From assembly GCA_001695595.3 (NCBI GenBank), contig MBPM02000076.1, positions 306,876 to 370,875 of the forward strand: a DNA stretch of 64,000 nt, read 5' to 3'. Below the pieces are notes generated by a model. The model ran no database searches. It saw only the letters and a program-made list of their open reading frames with translations, and was not told the DNA's origin. The translations under genes and the position numbers were made by a program. Source of the DNA: Plasmopara viticola. Its lineage: Eukaryota; Oomycota; Peronosporomycetes; Peronosporales; Peronosporaceae. This document shows, one piece after another, positions 10,301 to 20,981 of the stretch; the first letter of the stretch is position 1; every line of letters begins with the position of its first letter.

Positions 10301-13065
10301 TACAAGAAGCAAAGACCCCTTATGGGATGACTCTGCTGATAAATCCTCTAATATCGAAAAGAGCGAAAAAGGTGGAGTCAGAGAAGACAACTTGCAAAAT
10401 ATGGCTTAAAAATCTGATAGTTTACTCGGTCAAGAATGACCAATACGCCCCAATTAAATCGTATTGGATATAGTGGTGGGGTCATCCACGGGTACCATAG
10501 GCCACCCTCATATTTTGGCCTCTTACAAATCCGGTTACGAACTGGTCCTTGAGCTTTCATTGAGTCGTCGAACGGTCATTTATGCGCATTGTCTTTACAT
10601 AAATTTACTCCGTGTGACAGTAGTGACCACACAAAGAAAATGAGCGTGCTACTCGAATTCATTGTCGATACGGATTGGATAAAACATCAAGAACAGGTCC
10701 TGCGCTTTCTCTTTGGATTCGTTGATCTAGAGATATGAGCTTTTAGCAACAAACGACGGTGTCTGGTAGTCAGTAAGTTGCGAATTCCATCGTCAAATGC
10801 ACTCGATCTACATCAAGATGTGCCCTTTTCATCTTCACGCGCTTTTTTCTAGTGCCTAATTTTAGTGTCCTTATCAGCGAAGGGATCACACGGCGTGTCT
10901 AGGCTAAAGCAATCGTCAGGAACCTCCCTGTCCTTAACTTTTTGCAAAGCAGTAGAGTATATTATTGAACCTGATATCTTTAAGGGCGTACTTTTGGCAA
11001 GTGAAGCCATGTTGATGACACAGTCTTTAACTTGAGGCTTCTTGCCGCTATTGTATGTACACAGCTACCCCGTAGCATATAGCCCAGAGGATAATGTATC
11101 GGTGTCAACAGTATCGTTTGATGCGTCAAATTAATTACAGTTTGATAGGTGCACTCTTAGTAATTACGGTCTGTATTGTAATAATAAGGCGCTAAGCCAT
11201 GATTTTGGTGTACTTTTTTTAAACCGAAATTTATATTTTTCTTTGCCGCTAGTATCCTCACATATGACTTCAGCGTACTCCAAGCCCCCTCTAAAAGTCA
11301 GCCTAAGCAAGACAAAGAATCACCAGGCGATTTCTTTTCACTGAAAACCATTTTAATATTGGGATTTGCAAAAAAAAAGTCTCCTTGGGCTGAGAATTAT
11401 CTAAGTTGATGACCATCGTATCGTTTTGGCTTAGTTGCAGCTTGTTACGATCATTTGTATGCAAGGAGGGACTATAAAGATTCACATGAAAGCTTTTCAT
11501 CTCACCGCATTTTTGTTTGTATTTAGCCAATCGTAGTTTATCCGAAAAATACGCCACCCTAATTTGCAGAAGGCTCAACACTGCTTCATTATCTTTGCGG
11601 CCCCATCCTTACTCAATGAACAAAGCGTAGAGTTCGTAAAATACTATCCCTGATCTTGTAATGAGCCTCCGAGCTCTCAGCAAATGTTTTGCGAGTGCCT
11701 CTTAATGACTTTAATCATGAAAGGTTTCCTGATGCTCACTTTTTTGCCGTATGCAGTAATGATGTAGCATAAATTCGATGTGTGTGACAGTTGTTGGTGG
11801 TACCACCATATTGTGATACACAGAGTGATACTCTAAGTGTCAGTAAGAAGGCAGTACGTAGTGCCGGAGTCTTGACAAAGAGTGGTATGGGGCAAACTGG
11901 TTGCAACAAATATGCTTGATAAAATCCGGGCCTGATATTAAAATATTCGTGACATTTTCCATCTACAACACGAGTTGATTGATTTTCTTCTATACTGCGC
12001 GCTACAGAATATTGTTAACTCTTGAAGACTGCTCGAACATTCACTTTTTTATCTTAAGATTATAGAGTTGCGCGAGGAGAAAGTGTAAAAACTATTGCTG
12101 ACAACTTTATATATAGAAGCCCGTGCTTGCAACTGAAATGTGGTCTTGGCCTGTTCAATCGTTGCATAGGTCACTTCGGTTGAAGATGGTAACATGTTCA
12201 TGGTCTCAAAAGCGAAAGAGTGATCGTAGGAGAGGAAAATTGTATGAGAGAGTGTGAGTGTGAATGTGAATGTGAGGGTGAATGTGAGGAATTTAATGTT
12301 CTGTGGATGGTGAAGTGAACAGCGAAAAGAGGTCACGAATATTTAAATATCAAGCCCGAGTTTTAGCCAATCAGTAGTTTATTTAATTAGCCAATCACAA
12401 AAATGGGGGATGGATAATGAAATGGGGGGATAACGCGGCTCGTGAAGCAAACGGAGTACAATCAGATACGACTTGTGTAAGAGTTTGAAGGCCCTCCTCG
12501 GCAAAATTTTCCTGATGTCGCTATCATTTTTAATTTTAGTGTTGAGCGGCTTTGGCAGAAAATTTTTTGACTGTCGCTTTTGCGATGAGCTCATTTCAAG
12601 ATTTTTGGTAAACGCCGTAGAGAACGTACTCACAAGAGCATGATGTTGTGGACCATAATATTTCAGGTAGCAGTGAACTGGCCACTGAAGACGAGTCTCT
12701 CGCCGAACAAACTCAACCTTTTCAGTCGCAAATTGTCTTTGTTGAAGCTATTCCAAAGTGCAAGCGAAAAATGCAGTTGCTGCGAGGGCTATCCAGTATT
12801 TGGATTAGTATTTTGAATACCATCGTCATATACCGATCGTACGATGACGGTAAGACTCGCTGTGAACGACCAAGCGAGTGATGAGCAAGACCGACCGTTG
12901 CATTTAATACGCACAATTTAATCAAGTTTGTTAACGAAGAATACACAGTTATGCTAAACCACGGCGGTGTCATGTCATTTCGCACAGCGCTTATAGTATC
13001 TTTGTCTGAATTCTAATCATTTAATTGTAGATGTATAAATAAACCCAGAGAAGAGAAGCTACTTG
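7346..13065. other. Gene-poor DNA without recognised genes
   Basis: Only short frames are present. Examples are 7731-7988 plus (hydrophobic, no family), 9617-9946 minus and 10131-10409 plus (92 codons, polar). None carries a domain or conserved motif I can support. The only clear structure is the simple repeat at 12250-12290. Confidence 0.4.
12250..12290 (+). repeat. TGTGAA/TGTGAG microsatellite-like tract
   Basis: An interrupted hexameric repeat (GAGTGTGAGTGTGAATGTGA and continuation) spans about 40 bp. It is purine-rich on the plus strand and lies outside any supported gene. Confidence 0.7.
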
Positions 13066-13685
13066 CTAATAGTAAGACCCTATACGTCTTGAAGAGAGAA
13101 GGTAATTTATGCGCTCGTCATCAGCAGAAAATTTTGCTACAGCGGGTTTAAAGTCTACACGCTCTTGGTACCGAGGCGACAGCATCCGAGCAATGTTCAT
13201 CGCCTCAAGCGAAGACTCTTGTTGCACAACAAGAGACTCGAACTCCGCTTCCTCAGCACGACGATGCTTCTCTCGCCGTTTTCGAAGCCTTTGGGCAGCC
13301 TGAGCTGGTGCAGCTTCACCAGCAGCCTGACTACGCGCGTGACGCTCTTGTTCAAGCGTCAATGCACGTTGTTGGGCTTTTTTCGCTTTTTCGCGTGCAA
13401 TTGCCACCCGCTGTTCACACTGTCGACTCTGCCAGACCAGGTAATAAATGTAAGATCTCTTATCAATTACGTAATCACAAGAACACACGATCGTACAAAC
13501 TCGACCATTTCTTCGGGTGTGCGCCGCTGGTGATACATGTACGCACTGTCTAGTCCTACCCCACTTGTGCTTTTCCCGGCCTGATCTTTAGCAGCAACAG
13601 ATGCCTTAATAAGAGTTGCTGAGCTGCGACTTGTGCGGTGGGGGTATTCCGTACTGCCCGCCAGCATTTGCATCCGTTTTTGCAT
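13066..13685 (-). CDS. Small basic coiled-coil protein, unrecognised
   Basis: Two exons, 13497..13685 then 13066..13428 on the minus strand, give about 183 residues starting MQKRMQMLAG. The first ~60 residues are low-complexity and basic, followed by a short conserved-looking segment (YMYHQRRTPEEMVEF). Exon 2 is a highly charged helical stretch (EQRVAIAREKAKKAQQRALTL, then RLRKRREKHRRAEEAEFESL). The C-terminus contains MLSPRYQERVDFKPAVAKFS. I do not recognise the family; Arg/Lys/Glu-rich helices are common in cytoskeletal and RNA-associated proteins. The start is the only ATG in this frame before the upstream intergenic region, but an extra 5' exon is not excluded. The gene is divergent from the coiled-coil gene at 14005. 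Confidence 0.6.
13429..13496 (-). other. Phase-0 intron in the small coiled-coil gene
   Basis: On the minus strand GTACGA (from 13496) and CTGGCAG (ending 13429) bound 68 nt containing in-frame stops. Splicing joins PEEMVEF to SRQCEQRV in frame. Size and consensus match the other introns of the window. Confidence 0.65.
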
Positions 13686-14004
13686 GAAGTCGCCGCGCCG
13701 CCTCGTGGCATCACCGTGGCGTTCGCCTTGAAGCTTAGTTAGACCAGTCTACAACCAAAATTGACAAGGCTCTTACTGAGATGCGCCATTCGTGTACCAA
13801 CTTCTACGTCAACTTTCCTCCCTTCTGCTTTCCTTTACAACAAGGCGATGTAACACAGATAACAGATGGGACGAGCAATGTCCAATAATAAACATTCTTT
13901 CGTCTACGGCGCAGATCGGTCGAATTCCGACATAGTAATCGAGTATGTGGACACAATAATCAAGTATGTGGAAGCTTTAATTAATTAATAGACATTACGA
14001 TCGC
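13686..14004. promoter_or_regulatory. Putative shared upstream region of two divergent genes
   Basis: This 319-bp gap lies head-to-head between the small coiled-coil gene (minus) and the tail-anchored coiled-coil gene (plus). It contains imperfect repeats of ATCGAGTATGTGGA / ATCAAGTATGTGGA (13937-13972). No canonical oomycete initiator (GCTCATT-type) was certain. A bidirectional promoter role is inferred only from position. Confidence 0.35.
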
Positions 14005-15828
14005 ATGACGACCATCGGAGACGAGATAGGCGGAACAAACGACAACGCTGTTCTGCATGAACACGTGCGGCAACTGATACTCGACGCGATTGTAAATGGC
14101 GATCGTTGCAGCATCAACGTCCCCGTGAATGAAGTCGCCAGTCATCACGACACTGAGCACCTTCGAGATAAGAAAACTGTGGCTCGACGTTATAGTTGCT
14201 CTTCAAACACAACCATGGACAGGATGGCAAAAGAACGTTTGCTTGAGGACAAGCTGGCGCATGTGCTCCTTGAGCTCGCGGAAGCACAGATCAACCTCCG
14301 CTTGGCTGCGAATGCAGGCAATGCATTGCTGGAAGAGCTGAAAAGTGCACACGAGGAGATTGATACATTGCAAGATGAAGTGGAAGCCGTACAAAGCGAG
14401 TGCAACCAATTTAAGCGAGACACACGCACTTTACGTGCTCGGAATGTGGTATTAGAGAATGAAGTGCAGCGCTACATCGTGTCGTGCGAAGGTACAATAC
14501 CTCAGCACCTGCGGCCAATCCTGACCACTTGTGGCGGCAATAACACTCTGATTGACAGTAGTTGCATCACCGGCGACCATCACTCACCTTCTGCATCGCC
14601 ACTATCAGTAATGTCGTGCGAGCGCTGTGGCTCACAAGAGGTCAAAATGGCCAAATTGCAACATCGCGGCAACGAGTTCAAACGCCAGTTTATAGAGCTA
14701 GAGTTGACTCGCGAGCGCGACCTGCAGCGACAGCGAGAGCTCACTGAGGAGATTGCACGATTGCGTCAACGCATACACGAGCAGGTTGCCGAGACGACAC
14801 ATGCCCAGCAAGAGCTGGAGAGTGTAGTGACACAGCTGGACGAGCAGTCACACGAGCTACAGCGCGTGCAAGCGGGTCGGGACTCGTTGCTCTGGACGAC
14901 ACGGCGGCTTGAAGCTGAGAATAAAGAGCTTCGAGAGCTTTTGACGGTGCGGGAGGATCTAATCACTCAGGTCGAAGCCGGCAAAGCACGAGTGGTCTCA
15001 GAACTTCAAGTTGCGGCGAATCGAGCGCAGGCCGAAACCAAGCGCTTAAGGGAAACGCTTCATTTGTTAGAAGAGGATCATGAGAATGCACGAAGACGAG
15101 CAAGTGGCATGAGACGTGAATTAGCGGTGAAGACGCAGGAAGAGGTCGAGGGTCTTGAGCAGCTCCTGCAGGACGCTTTACGTGAAGTGACAGCGCTTCG
15201 ACAGGAAAACCAGATTCTCCGACTCGATGTTAATAGATCGAGTGAAGCTGGCAGTTGCAGGCGGAAGACGGTGGACGACGGAGCAACTGTCGCTGATGTA
15301 CTTGCTTCTGACGAATCGACGACTTGTAGCTCTAAACGTGATAGTAAAATTAAATTGATCACGACGCTGCGCTCTGGCTTACCACGTCTTGAGATTGACA
15401 GCCTCACGATCGCAGACAGTAATGCGTCGACTGAATTGTTAACGCAATCAGTCGTAAAGTATGGCAACACGCGGGAAACGATGTCGCTAGATTTGCGCTT
15501 GAGCCAACGATTGGCTTCAAGTAAGGACATCACTGCAGACGCTGATGCATCTTTAATACTCCAGTGTCCCACAGCCATATCACACATGAATCATGAAGAT
15601 GATTATTGCCTGGTCGACGCCTCCGAAGCCCAAAGCTCCACTATGCGCCCTTGTGGTAGCGATAGGTGGCGAACTACGCAACAGTCAACAGGAACGCTTG
15701 CAATTTACGAGTCGTCCATTAGTGAATTGAGACATGAAGTTTTCAAGTCGTCCCCAAATTACTTGGGTTTATCAGTTTTTGCGTGCGCCACTGCGGCTAC
15801 TGCCGCAAGTCTTCTTGTTCGACGTTAA
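14005..15828 (+). CDS. Tail-anchored coiled-coil protein with CC1-box-like motif (candidate dynein adaptor)
   Basis: Single exon, 607 residues. Residues ~75-155 form a coiled coil holding LRLAANAGNALLEEL (98-112), which fits the CC1-box pattern AAxxGxxLL. In BICD, BICDR, Spindly and TRAK/HAP1 adaptors this box binds dynein light intermediate chain. A Ser-rich linker with CERCGSQE follows, then a long coiled coil (~215-410), a disordered acidic/Ser-Thr region, and a short hydrophobic C-terminus (YLGLSVFACATAATAASLLV followed by RR) typical of tail-anchored membrane proteins. I see no convincing Spindly motif. The inferred role is linking a membrane (ER, mitochondrion or vesicle) to microtubule motors. 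Motif and tail are seen; the motor role is inference. It is convergent with the KH gene, 76 bp apart. Confidence 0.8.
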   Translation: MTTIGDEIGGTNDNAVLHEHVRQLILDAIVNGDRCSINVPVNEVASHHDTEHLRDKKTVARRYSCSSNTTMDRMAKERLLEDKLAHVLLELAEAQINLRLAANAGNALLEELKSAHEEIDTLQDEVEAVQSECNQFKRDTRTLRARNVVLENEVQRYIVSCEGTIPQHLRPILTTCGGNNTLIDSSCITGDHHSPSASPLSVMSCERCGSQEVKMAKLQHRGNEFKRQFIELELTRERDLQRQRELTEEIARLRQRIHEQVAETTHAQQELESVVTQLDEQSHELQRVQAGRDSLLWTTRRLEAENKELRELLTVREDLITQVEAGKARVVSELQVAANRAQAETKRLRETLHLLEEDHENARRRASGMRRELAVKTQEEVEGLEQLLQDALREVTALRQENQILRLDVNRSSEAGSCRRKTVDDGATVADVLASDESTTCSSKRDSKIKLITTLRSGLPRLEIDSLTIADSNASTELLTQSVVKYGNTRETMSLDLRLSQRLASSKDITADADASLILQCPTAISHMNHEDDYCLVDASEAQSSTMRPCGSDRWRTTQQSTGTLAIYESSISELRHEVFKSSPNYLGLSVFACATAATAASLLVRR

Positions 15829-15904
15829 TACGAAATTTAATGTGATCAAAATCGTGTGACTGTATGACTTTGCTTGTTCATGACAAATGACTGTCACTTT
15901 TCAA

Positions 15905-18565
15905 TTACTGTCGACAACGCTTGCTCCGATTGCGCGTGATGCTATTTTGTCGTTTAGCGCGAGAAACGCCTTGGTAAACATTTACATGTTTACCAAGGCT
16001 ACATGACTGAACGCCAGTGCTACGGCGTCGATCACTGGGTCTCGATCTGCTGCGGTCTTCACAAGAGTTAAGACGCGGCGCGACCAGTTCCACCTTTCTT
16101 TTAAACTGTACGGCGGCAAGCCGTTGAGTGTTTGATCGAGTGGCTGTAGCTTGCCGATATACAACTAGCTCGCAGGCAGAATGTGGTTGTCCACAGTCCT
16201 TTTGAAAGTCATTGTCACTCTTGAAGGCTTGATTCTGATAAGCATCTTGGTGTCTGGAAAGAGGTTGATGCATCATCGCTGGTCTTTTCAACCATCGAGC
16301 TTGGAGTGCGCAATACGGCGCTGGGTCGCCGCGATCATTCCTTTCATAAATATGGGCCTTATGTCCTGATCTGCCATTTAAGTAACCATCTAGAATGTGC
16401 TCACGCGTGCAAGTGACTGGTCGCCAACGAAGTGTCTGGCGTACAAGCATCTCATATTTAGGACCATGTAAGTCATTCAATGCGCACGCATCATCGTTTT
16501 CATCGCCATCTCCAGATTGACGACGTAGTACCTGTCGACGTACAATTTGCCGTCTGACTGGAAATCTAGGAATGATTTCACACTCTTTATCATAGTCGTA
16601 GTAGGCTTCACTATCATTTGCTTGAGCATGACTTTCATTGTTCCCGTCTCGCTTACGTTTGCGTAATCTGGCCACCCGCTTGGAAGAGATCGAAGCTCCA
16701 GCCATTACTTGCAACACGAGACGCTGTGCTCGAAGAACAGACTGCATCTCGCCTGTAAACACACAGACTCGAGTTTTGTCGTCGTGCGGGGCCAAGAAAT
16801 GCGTGTGGGCGCCCGCCTTTGCCGAGATTTCGCGGATGAGTTTGCCACGATTGTCAAGCATGAGGCCACTTATACTAGAAGGCAAAACAGCCTTTATCGT
16901 GACTGTATCACCTACTTCACCGGTCGAGGAAGGAGTGAGCGTTTTTAAGCACTTCGAAGTCGACAAAAAGTCACGTAACTTTGCTGTAACGACCCGGCTG
17001 GCATGCTCGGTCTGTATCGAGGTGCCTTGTATGTGCAATATACGATTGACGCTACCCAATGGAAGGTCTTCAGTCGAAGGAAATTGAAGACGCGCACCTG
17101 TGCGCATAGTGACACTTTTAATCGTTGAGCCTTGTGGACCAATGAGGAACCCTGTGGCGTTGGAAGGAATTGCAAAGTATTGCCCAAGTCTTTCGCTAGC
17201 TGAAATTTCCGGACGTCCACCAGATCTGCTCTTTATTTCCTTTAAAGCTGCAGCGATCGAGTTAGTCGATCCGATCAATGTAACTCGACGCTCCGTTGTT
17301 CCGGGCACAACGTCATCCTCTATATAAATCGTTGCTCCAGTATCATTGCGGATCGCCGCAAGGATCTTGCCTTGGCGCCCCATCATCTTACCCACGTTTT
17401 CGCGCTCCACAAGCCAGACGAACGGACTTGTGATCCTCAACTCATTTTTGTTTCTAGACGAAATAGCAACAGAGATTGCTTTCGTAATCGATGTGGTAGG
17501 GAGAGCCACGAGTGGCGTTTCAAAGAGTAGATCTTTATAAAAAGGGTCTCCTTTTCCCGCTCGGTACGCTCGAAGAGACGCAATAATTAGCCGCTGAGCC
17601 AAGCTGATGCCTTTGGCTTTTCCGTAGATACGAAGCAGGCGATCGTCTTTGAAAGGCGATGCCTCTGGGTCTCTTATGGAGATGACGCAATCCGATTGCT
17701 TGCTAATAGCTTGGATGGACACGCCACGGTGCTCCAAAAGTGCGGGCGTGGCTTTGGATGGAATTAAAATGTGCCACATGTGCTGGAAATCGCCATGAAG
17801 TTCCGAATCGTCGTACTCGTTTGGAGTTAGAAGCTTCATTTCTTCCAAAGTAATCGATACTCTATCGCATAACTGATCGCTTTGATCGTGATTGGTTTGT
17901 GTAACGAACGAAGTCTCTGCACGACTTGCAGAGCGTTTGAGGTTTGGATGCTGTTGATATTTTTTCCTCCTTGATCCTTCAAGTGCTTTTAGCTGTAGCA
18001 GTCTTACGACTTTTTCTTTGCCGATTGGCAGGTCTGCAATGCGAGACCTTGACGGTGAGGTCAAAAATGCAACGCCGAAATTGTCAGAAGTAAGAGAAAT
18101 TTCAGTCACGTCGTCGTTTCCGACCTTTTCAAGAACTTGATCAGCCACTCCTTTTCTGCTTTGAGCGTTCATTAGCTCAGTGAGCCTCAAAGCGTCAGAT
18201 GGAACCAGACTATCGCTGGTCGTGGTACTGGCATCAGACCCTCCTTCAATCCATGGTGAATTCTGAGGCTCTTTGAGTGGCATTGTTGAAGTTGAAGATA
18301 ACTCATGGCTGCTGCCGCAACAGTATTTGGGCGAGCATTGCTCATGACAGCTGTCCGGTTCGGTCTTTATTGCAGCTGGCGGCTCGACTTTAATTGGAAA
18401 AGGCTTAGTGTTTATTACTGCGCCTTCCTTTACAAGTGCGAAGCTTTTTTGCTTTAGCTTATTATCGTTGTACACGCGTGCATGGGTAAGCATCGTTGTG
18501 AGTGCGTCGTTGTGGTCGACGTCGTCAGCGTTTATGCTGGATAGCGCTGCGACTGGGTCCAGCAT
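15905..18565 (-). CDS. Four-KH-domain RNA-binding protein
   Basis: Single exon, 886 residues. Four KH-like modules lie at ~262-332, 382-446, 461-534 and 555-621. KH2 (VGKMMGRQGKILAAI) and KH3 (TGFLIGPQGSTIKSV) keep the GxxG nucleic-acid-binding loop as GRQG and GPQG. KH1 (LLEHRGVSIQAI) and KH4 (LMLDNRGKLIREI) carry EHRG and DNRG, so their binding is doubtful. The N-terminal 260 residues are disordered with an isolated KKYQQHPNLKR basic patch. The C-terminus is Arg- and His-rich (RRQIVRRQVLRR, then RSRPSDRRRS), resembling RS/RG regulatory tails. Tandem KH proteins act in splicing, mRNA localisation or stability. It is convergent with the adaptor gene at 15828. Confidence 0.85.
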   Translation of the reverse strand: MLDPVAALSSINADDVDHNDALTTMLTHARVYNDNKLKQKSFALVKEGAVINTKPFPIKVEPPAAIKTEPDSCHEQCSPKYCCGSSHELSSTSTMPLKEPQNSPWIEGGSDASTTTSDSLVPSDALRLTELMNAQSRKGVADQVLEKVGNDDVTEISLTSDNFGVAFLTSPSRSRIADLPIGKEKVVRLLQLKALEGSRRKKYQQHPNLKRSASRAETSFVTQTNHDQSDQLCDRVSITLEEMKLLTPNEYDDSELHGDFQHMWHILIPSKATPALLEHRGVSIQAISKQSDCVISIRDPEASPFKDDRLLRIYGKAKGISLAQRLIIASLRAYRAGKGDPFYKDLLFETPLVALPTTSITKAISVAISSRNKNELRITSPFVWLVERENVGKMMGRQGKILAAIRNDTGATIYIEDDVVPGTTERRVTLIGSTNSIAAALKEIKSRSGGRPEISASERLGQYFAIPSNATGFLIGPQGSTIKSVTMRTGARLQFPSTEDLPLGSVNRILHIQGTSIQTEHASRVVTAKLRDFLSTSKCLKTLTPSSTGEVGDTVTIKAVLPSSISGLMLDNRGKLIREISAKAGAHTHFLAPHDDKTRVCVFTGEMQSVLRAQRLVLQVMAGASISSKRVARLRKRKRDGNNESHAQANDSEAYYDYDKECEIIPRFPVRRQIVRRQVLRRQSGDGDENDDACALNDLHGPKYEMLVRQTLRWRPVTCTREHILDGYLNGRSGHKAHIYERNDRGDPAPYCALQARWLKRPAMMHQPLSRHQDAYQNQAFKSDNDFQKDCGQPHSACELVVYRQATATRSNTQRLAAVQFKRKVELVAPRLNSCEDRSRSRPSDRRRSTGVQSCSLGKHVNVYQGVSRAKRQNSITRNRSKRCRQ

Positions 18566-20047
18566 GACAAATGATCCGTTGATTGGTTCTGCTTCGTGTG
18601 AAAATATTGCGTACCTGCTTTTTGGGACACTTTTCGGCGATTACTTGCTACGGTACCGAAGATAAAAAAGCAGCGTTTGGCAATGAAAATCGATCGCCGC
18701 TTATTTGCTGACAGTATGAAAGTGTAAATTGCTTGACGACACCTAGTTATTCCATGTAAACTGAACTGTATTTTTTATCTCAACTTGTATGATCGCCGTG
18801 CTATGCGGCGCTCAGTCAGCTCATTCCTCTTCTCACAACAACCAATGCAGAGCTAAATCGACCCGGTGTTGTACCGCAGCCTCCTGGAAACTCACTTGCC
18901 ACGACTGCGCTTGTGTCGCTTCGTTTAATTGCATAAGTAAGGCGTACCGGAAGGCTGAACGCTTGCCTTATATGCTGGCGTCGAGCCTTAAAGGAACGGT
19001 AGCTCCTAGTGTGTAACCAAGGTGCACCTAAATGAATAAAGTTTTTGCAGAACTAGATAGAGAGCTAATAGCTTATGATAGGCAAGGGCCGAGCAATAAT
19101 ATTAAAATGGCTAAGTCGGTCTTTGAAATGCAATCTGTTGCGCATGTTAATTCGCTTCTGATCGGGAAAAATTAAACGACCGATCAACGAAAGATCGCAA
19201 AACTTTTTTTTTTCTCTATGAATGCCGCGGTACGATTCGTCACATTGGTAGTACTTTGTCGACAATTCTATGTCAACGCGAAGAAATTTTTATTTTAAAG
19301 CTTTGAGATAGAAATAACCGCCTTCCTGCATTGTCAGACGTTGCTTGCAACTTTTACGCGCTTAAGGATGTGGCTGCATTTGCAGCCCTTCCGCTACCAA
19401 GCAGCTGTAGCGTGCAACAGCGTTCATGTTTTGCGATTCAAAATTGTGCTCCATTACCAAAGAGACGGCGTGCGTAAAAAGCAATCATTGCTTCTGCAGA
19501 TCAAAACGTCCTTTAAGTAATCATGCAGGAGCTGGTCTAGCAGCTCCCATAATGACGGTGCCCCTTTGTTAGAAGCTCTTGGCGCTAATGAAAGGGCTTC
19601 TGACTTATAAAATACACTATTTGAACAAGACACTGGCCTTGATGGTCAAGGAGCATCAAAGAGGAGTAGCACGACTGAATTTGCGCTTGGTCGAAATGAA
19701 TGACCAAGATGCAGCTTTTGCAATAAACACGGATCCTTGAGTTCCTTGCGATACGAAGATCATTAGCACCCATGATCTTCAAGGAAAATTATCCGCCGCA
19801 CGTCGCAGCACGAGGTGTCTAAGCAGCGGCGATTCTTTGTAGTAAGCTCCAGGCTTAGTCGGTCTATAACGCAGTGCGCCCACCGAATGGTCAGTACGGT
19901 GGTGGCTATGGGCAGTATCAGCAACTCGAGCTTGCCTTTCTAACAAGGTCAAGTGCGTGCGAAACGCTTTGAAAAGATGCTGAGAGTACACCAGGGCTCA
20001 AGACTTTGTAAAGTGTTGAGTGCGTGGACATCGTCGTAAAAGTTCGT
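18566..20047. other. Intergenic and gene-poor DNA upstream of the KH gene
   Basis: The first few hundred bases are presumably the KH-gene promoter. Beyond that only short frames occur (for example 19585-19782 minus and 19779-19991 minus), with no identifiable domain. Confidence 0.4.
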
Positions 20048-20135
20048 GGTGTACGCCGACCCATGCCTCTTTAAAGTTCGATAAGGTCTGGTAAATTGTC
20101 GTTTCTTTTGCTCGAGTGTACTATACTTATTCCTT
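20048..20135. repeat. Dispersed repeat segment, related to 44015-44110
   Basis: GGTGTACGCCGACCCATGCC at 20048-20067 matches 44015-44034 at 18 of 20 positions. Both are followed ~80 bp later by a TAGCGGTAGG motif, and CAGGGCTCA lies ~50-75 bp before each. It is therefore a diverged dispersed repeat, probably retroelement-derived because gypsy relics lie near the second copy. Confidence 0.5.
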
Positions 20136-20259
20136 TCAGCGGTAGGCTTTTGGTATCTTACAGTACACTATCAACCTCAACGTTTCTATTTGCTTCTCCT
20201 GCTTATATCCGATAATTATATTGGATGCATTTCTTGCCCTGCTCATCAACTCAACTGAA

Positions 20260-20355
20260 GCCCGTCGTTCACTAAAATGCGCCATTTCGCAAAGGAAGTT
20301 AACTTGTGATAAAAGCACTGAAGAATGCCCGTCGTTCACTAAAATGCGCCATTTC
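20260..20355 (+). repeat. Direct repeat pair, 29 bp identical, period 67 bp
   Basis: GCCCGTCGTTCACTAAAATG plus the following CGCCATTTC occurs at 20260-20288 and again at 20327-20355 without a mismatch. A GAAGTTAACTT word follows each copy. This is a local tandem duplication with an indel between the outer parts. Confidence 0.85.
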
Positions 20356-20483
20356 TTTAAAGCTCGAAGTTAACTTTTATAACCACAAAAGTTCTGCTTC
20401 ATGTAAAGGGACATAACATCTTTGTGCTAAGATTTGAGATTAATTCAGTAATAAAGAAATAAGTTCTACCTTTTAAATCTTGA

Positions 20484-20981
20484 ACTCTTAACGAATCGCG
20501 GTTTAATCAACTCGATGATCAAGCAGACAGTCTCAAAGACTCCCCATCGAGTGGTTTAATTAATGAGGAACAATCCAGCTTCAACGAAGGTTGCTTTGGC
20601 ATCCAAAAGTGCCTTCAGAATGGGATTGAGGCAGCATCTAGGAGTAAGGCTACGCCTCAGCTAGAAGTGGTCCAGCCTTCAAAAAGCCAGCAGATCAATG
20701 AAATATTTATTAGGACTATCCGATCTTCCACAGCAGTTGGTAAGTGCATGCCACTCACCTTTGTCTTTGAACGCCCAAACATCTATGCCTTCGAGCGATT
20801 GAATGATGAGAAGCGCTGCGAACGCTTTGGCGTACACTCGTCTGGCTGTTTGCCTAAAAAGACTGCAAAGAAGCCTCAAGCTAGCGGTAATACTGTCAAA
20901 CTGTTTTCAGGCTACGTCCGACTCAGCAATCAAACGAACGGCCTCAGCCGCAAAGACAAGATAGTTCAAATTATTTTTTGA
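20484..20981 (+). pseudogene. Unidentified 165-codon open frame without start
   Basis: The frame is open from just after a TGA (20481) to a stop at 20981, with a polar, protein-like composition (for example LEVVQPSKSQQINEIFI, then CMPLTFVFERPNIYAFERL). The only ATG lies in the middle. It is much longer than its neighbours' frames, so it may be a decayed gene, a retroelement fragment or one exon. No family is recognised. Confidence 0.3.

Noticed and set aside
15078..15587. 169-codon minus-strand open frame opposite the coiled-coil gene
   Set aside because: Antisense shadow of a long coding exon; Ser/Arg-rich composition is the mirror of the sense codons and there is no independent motif.
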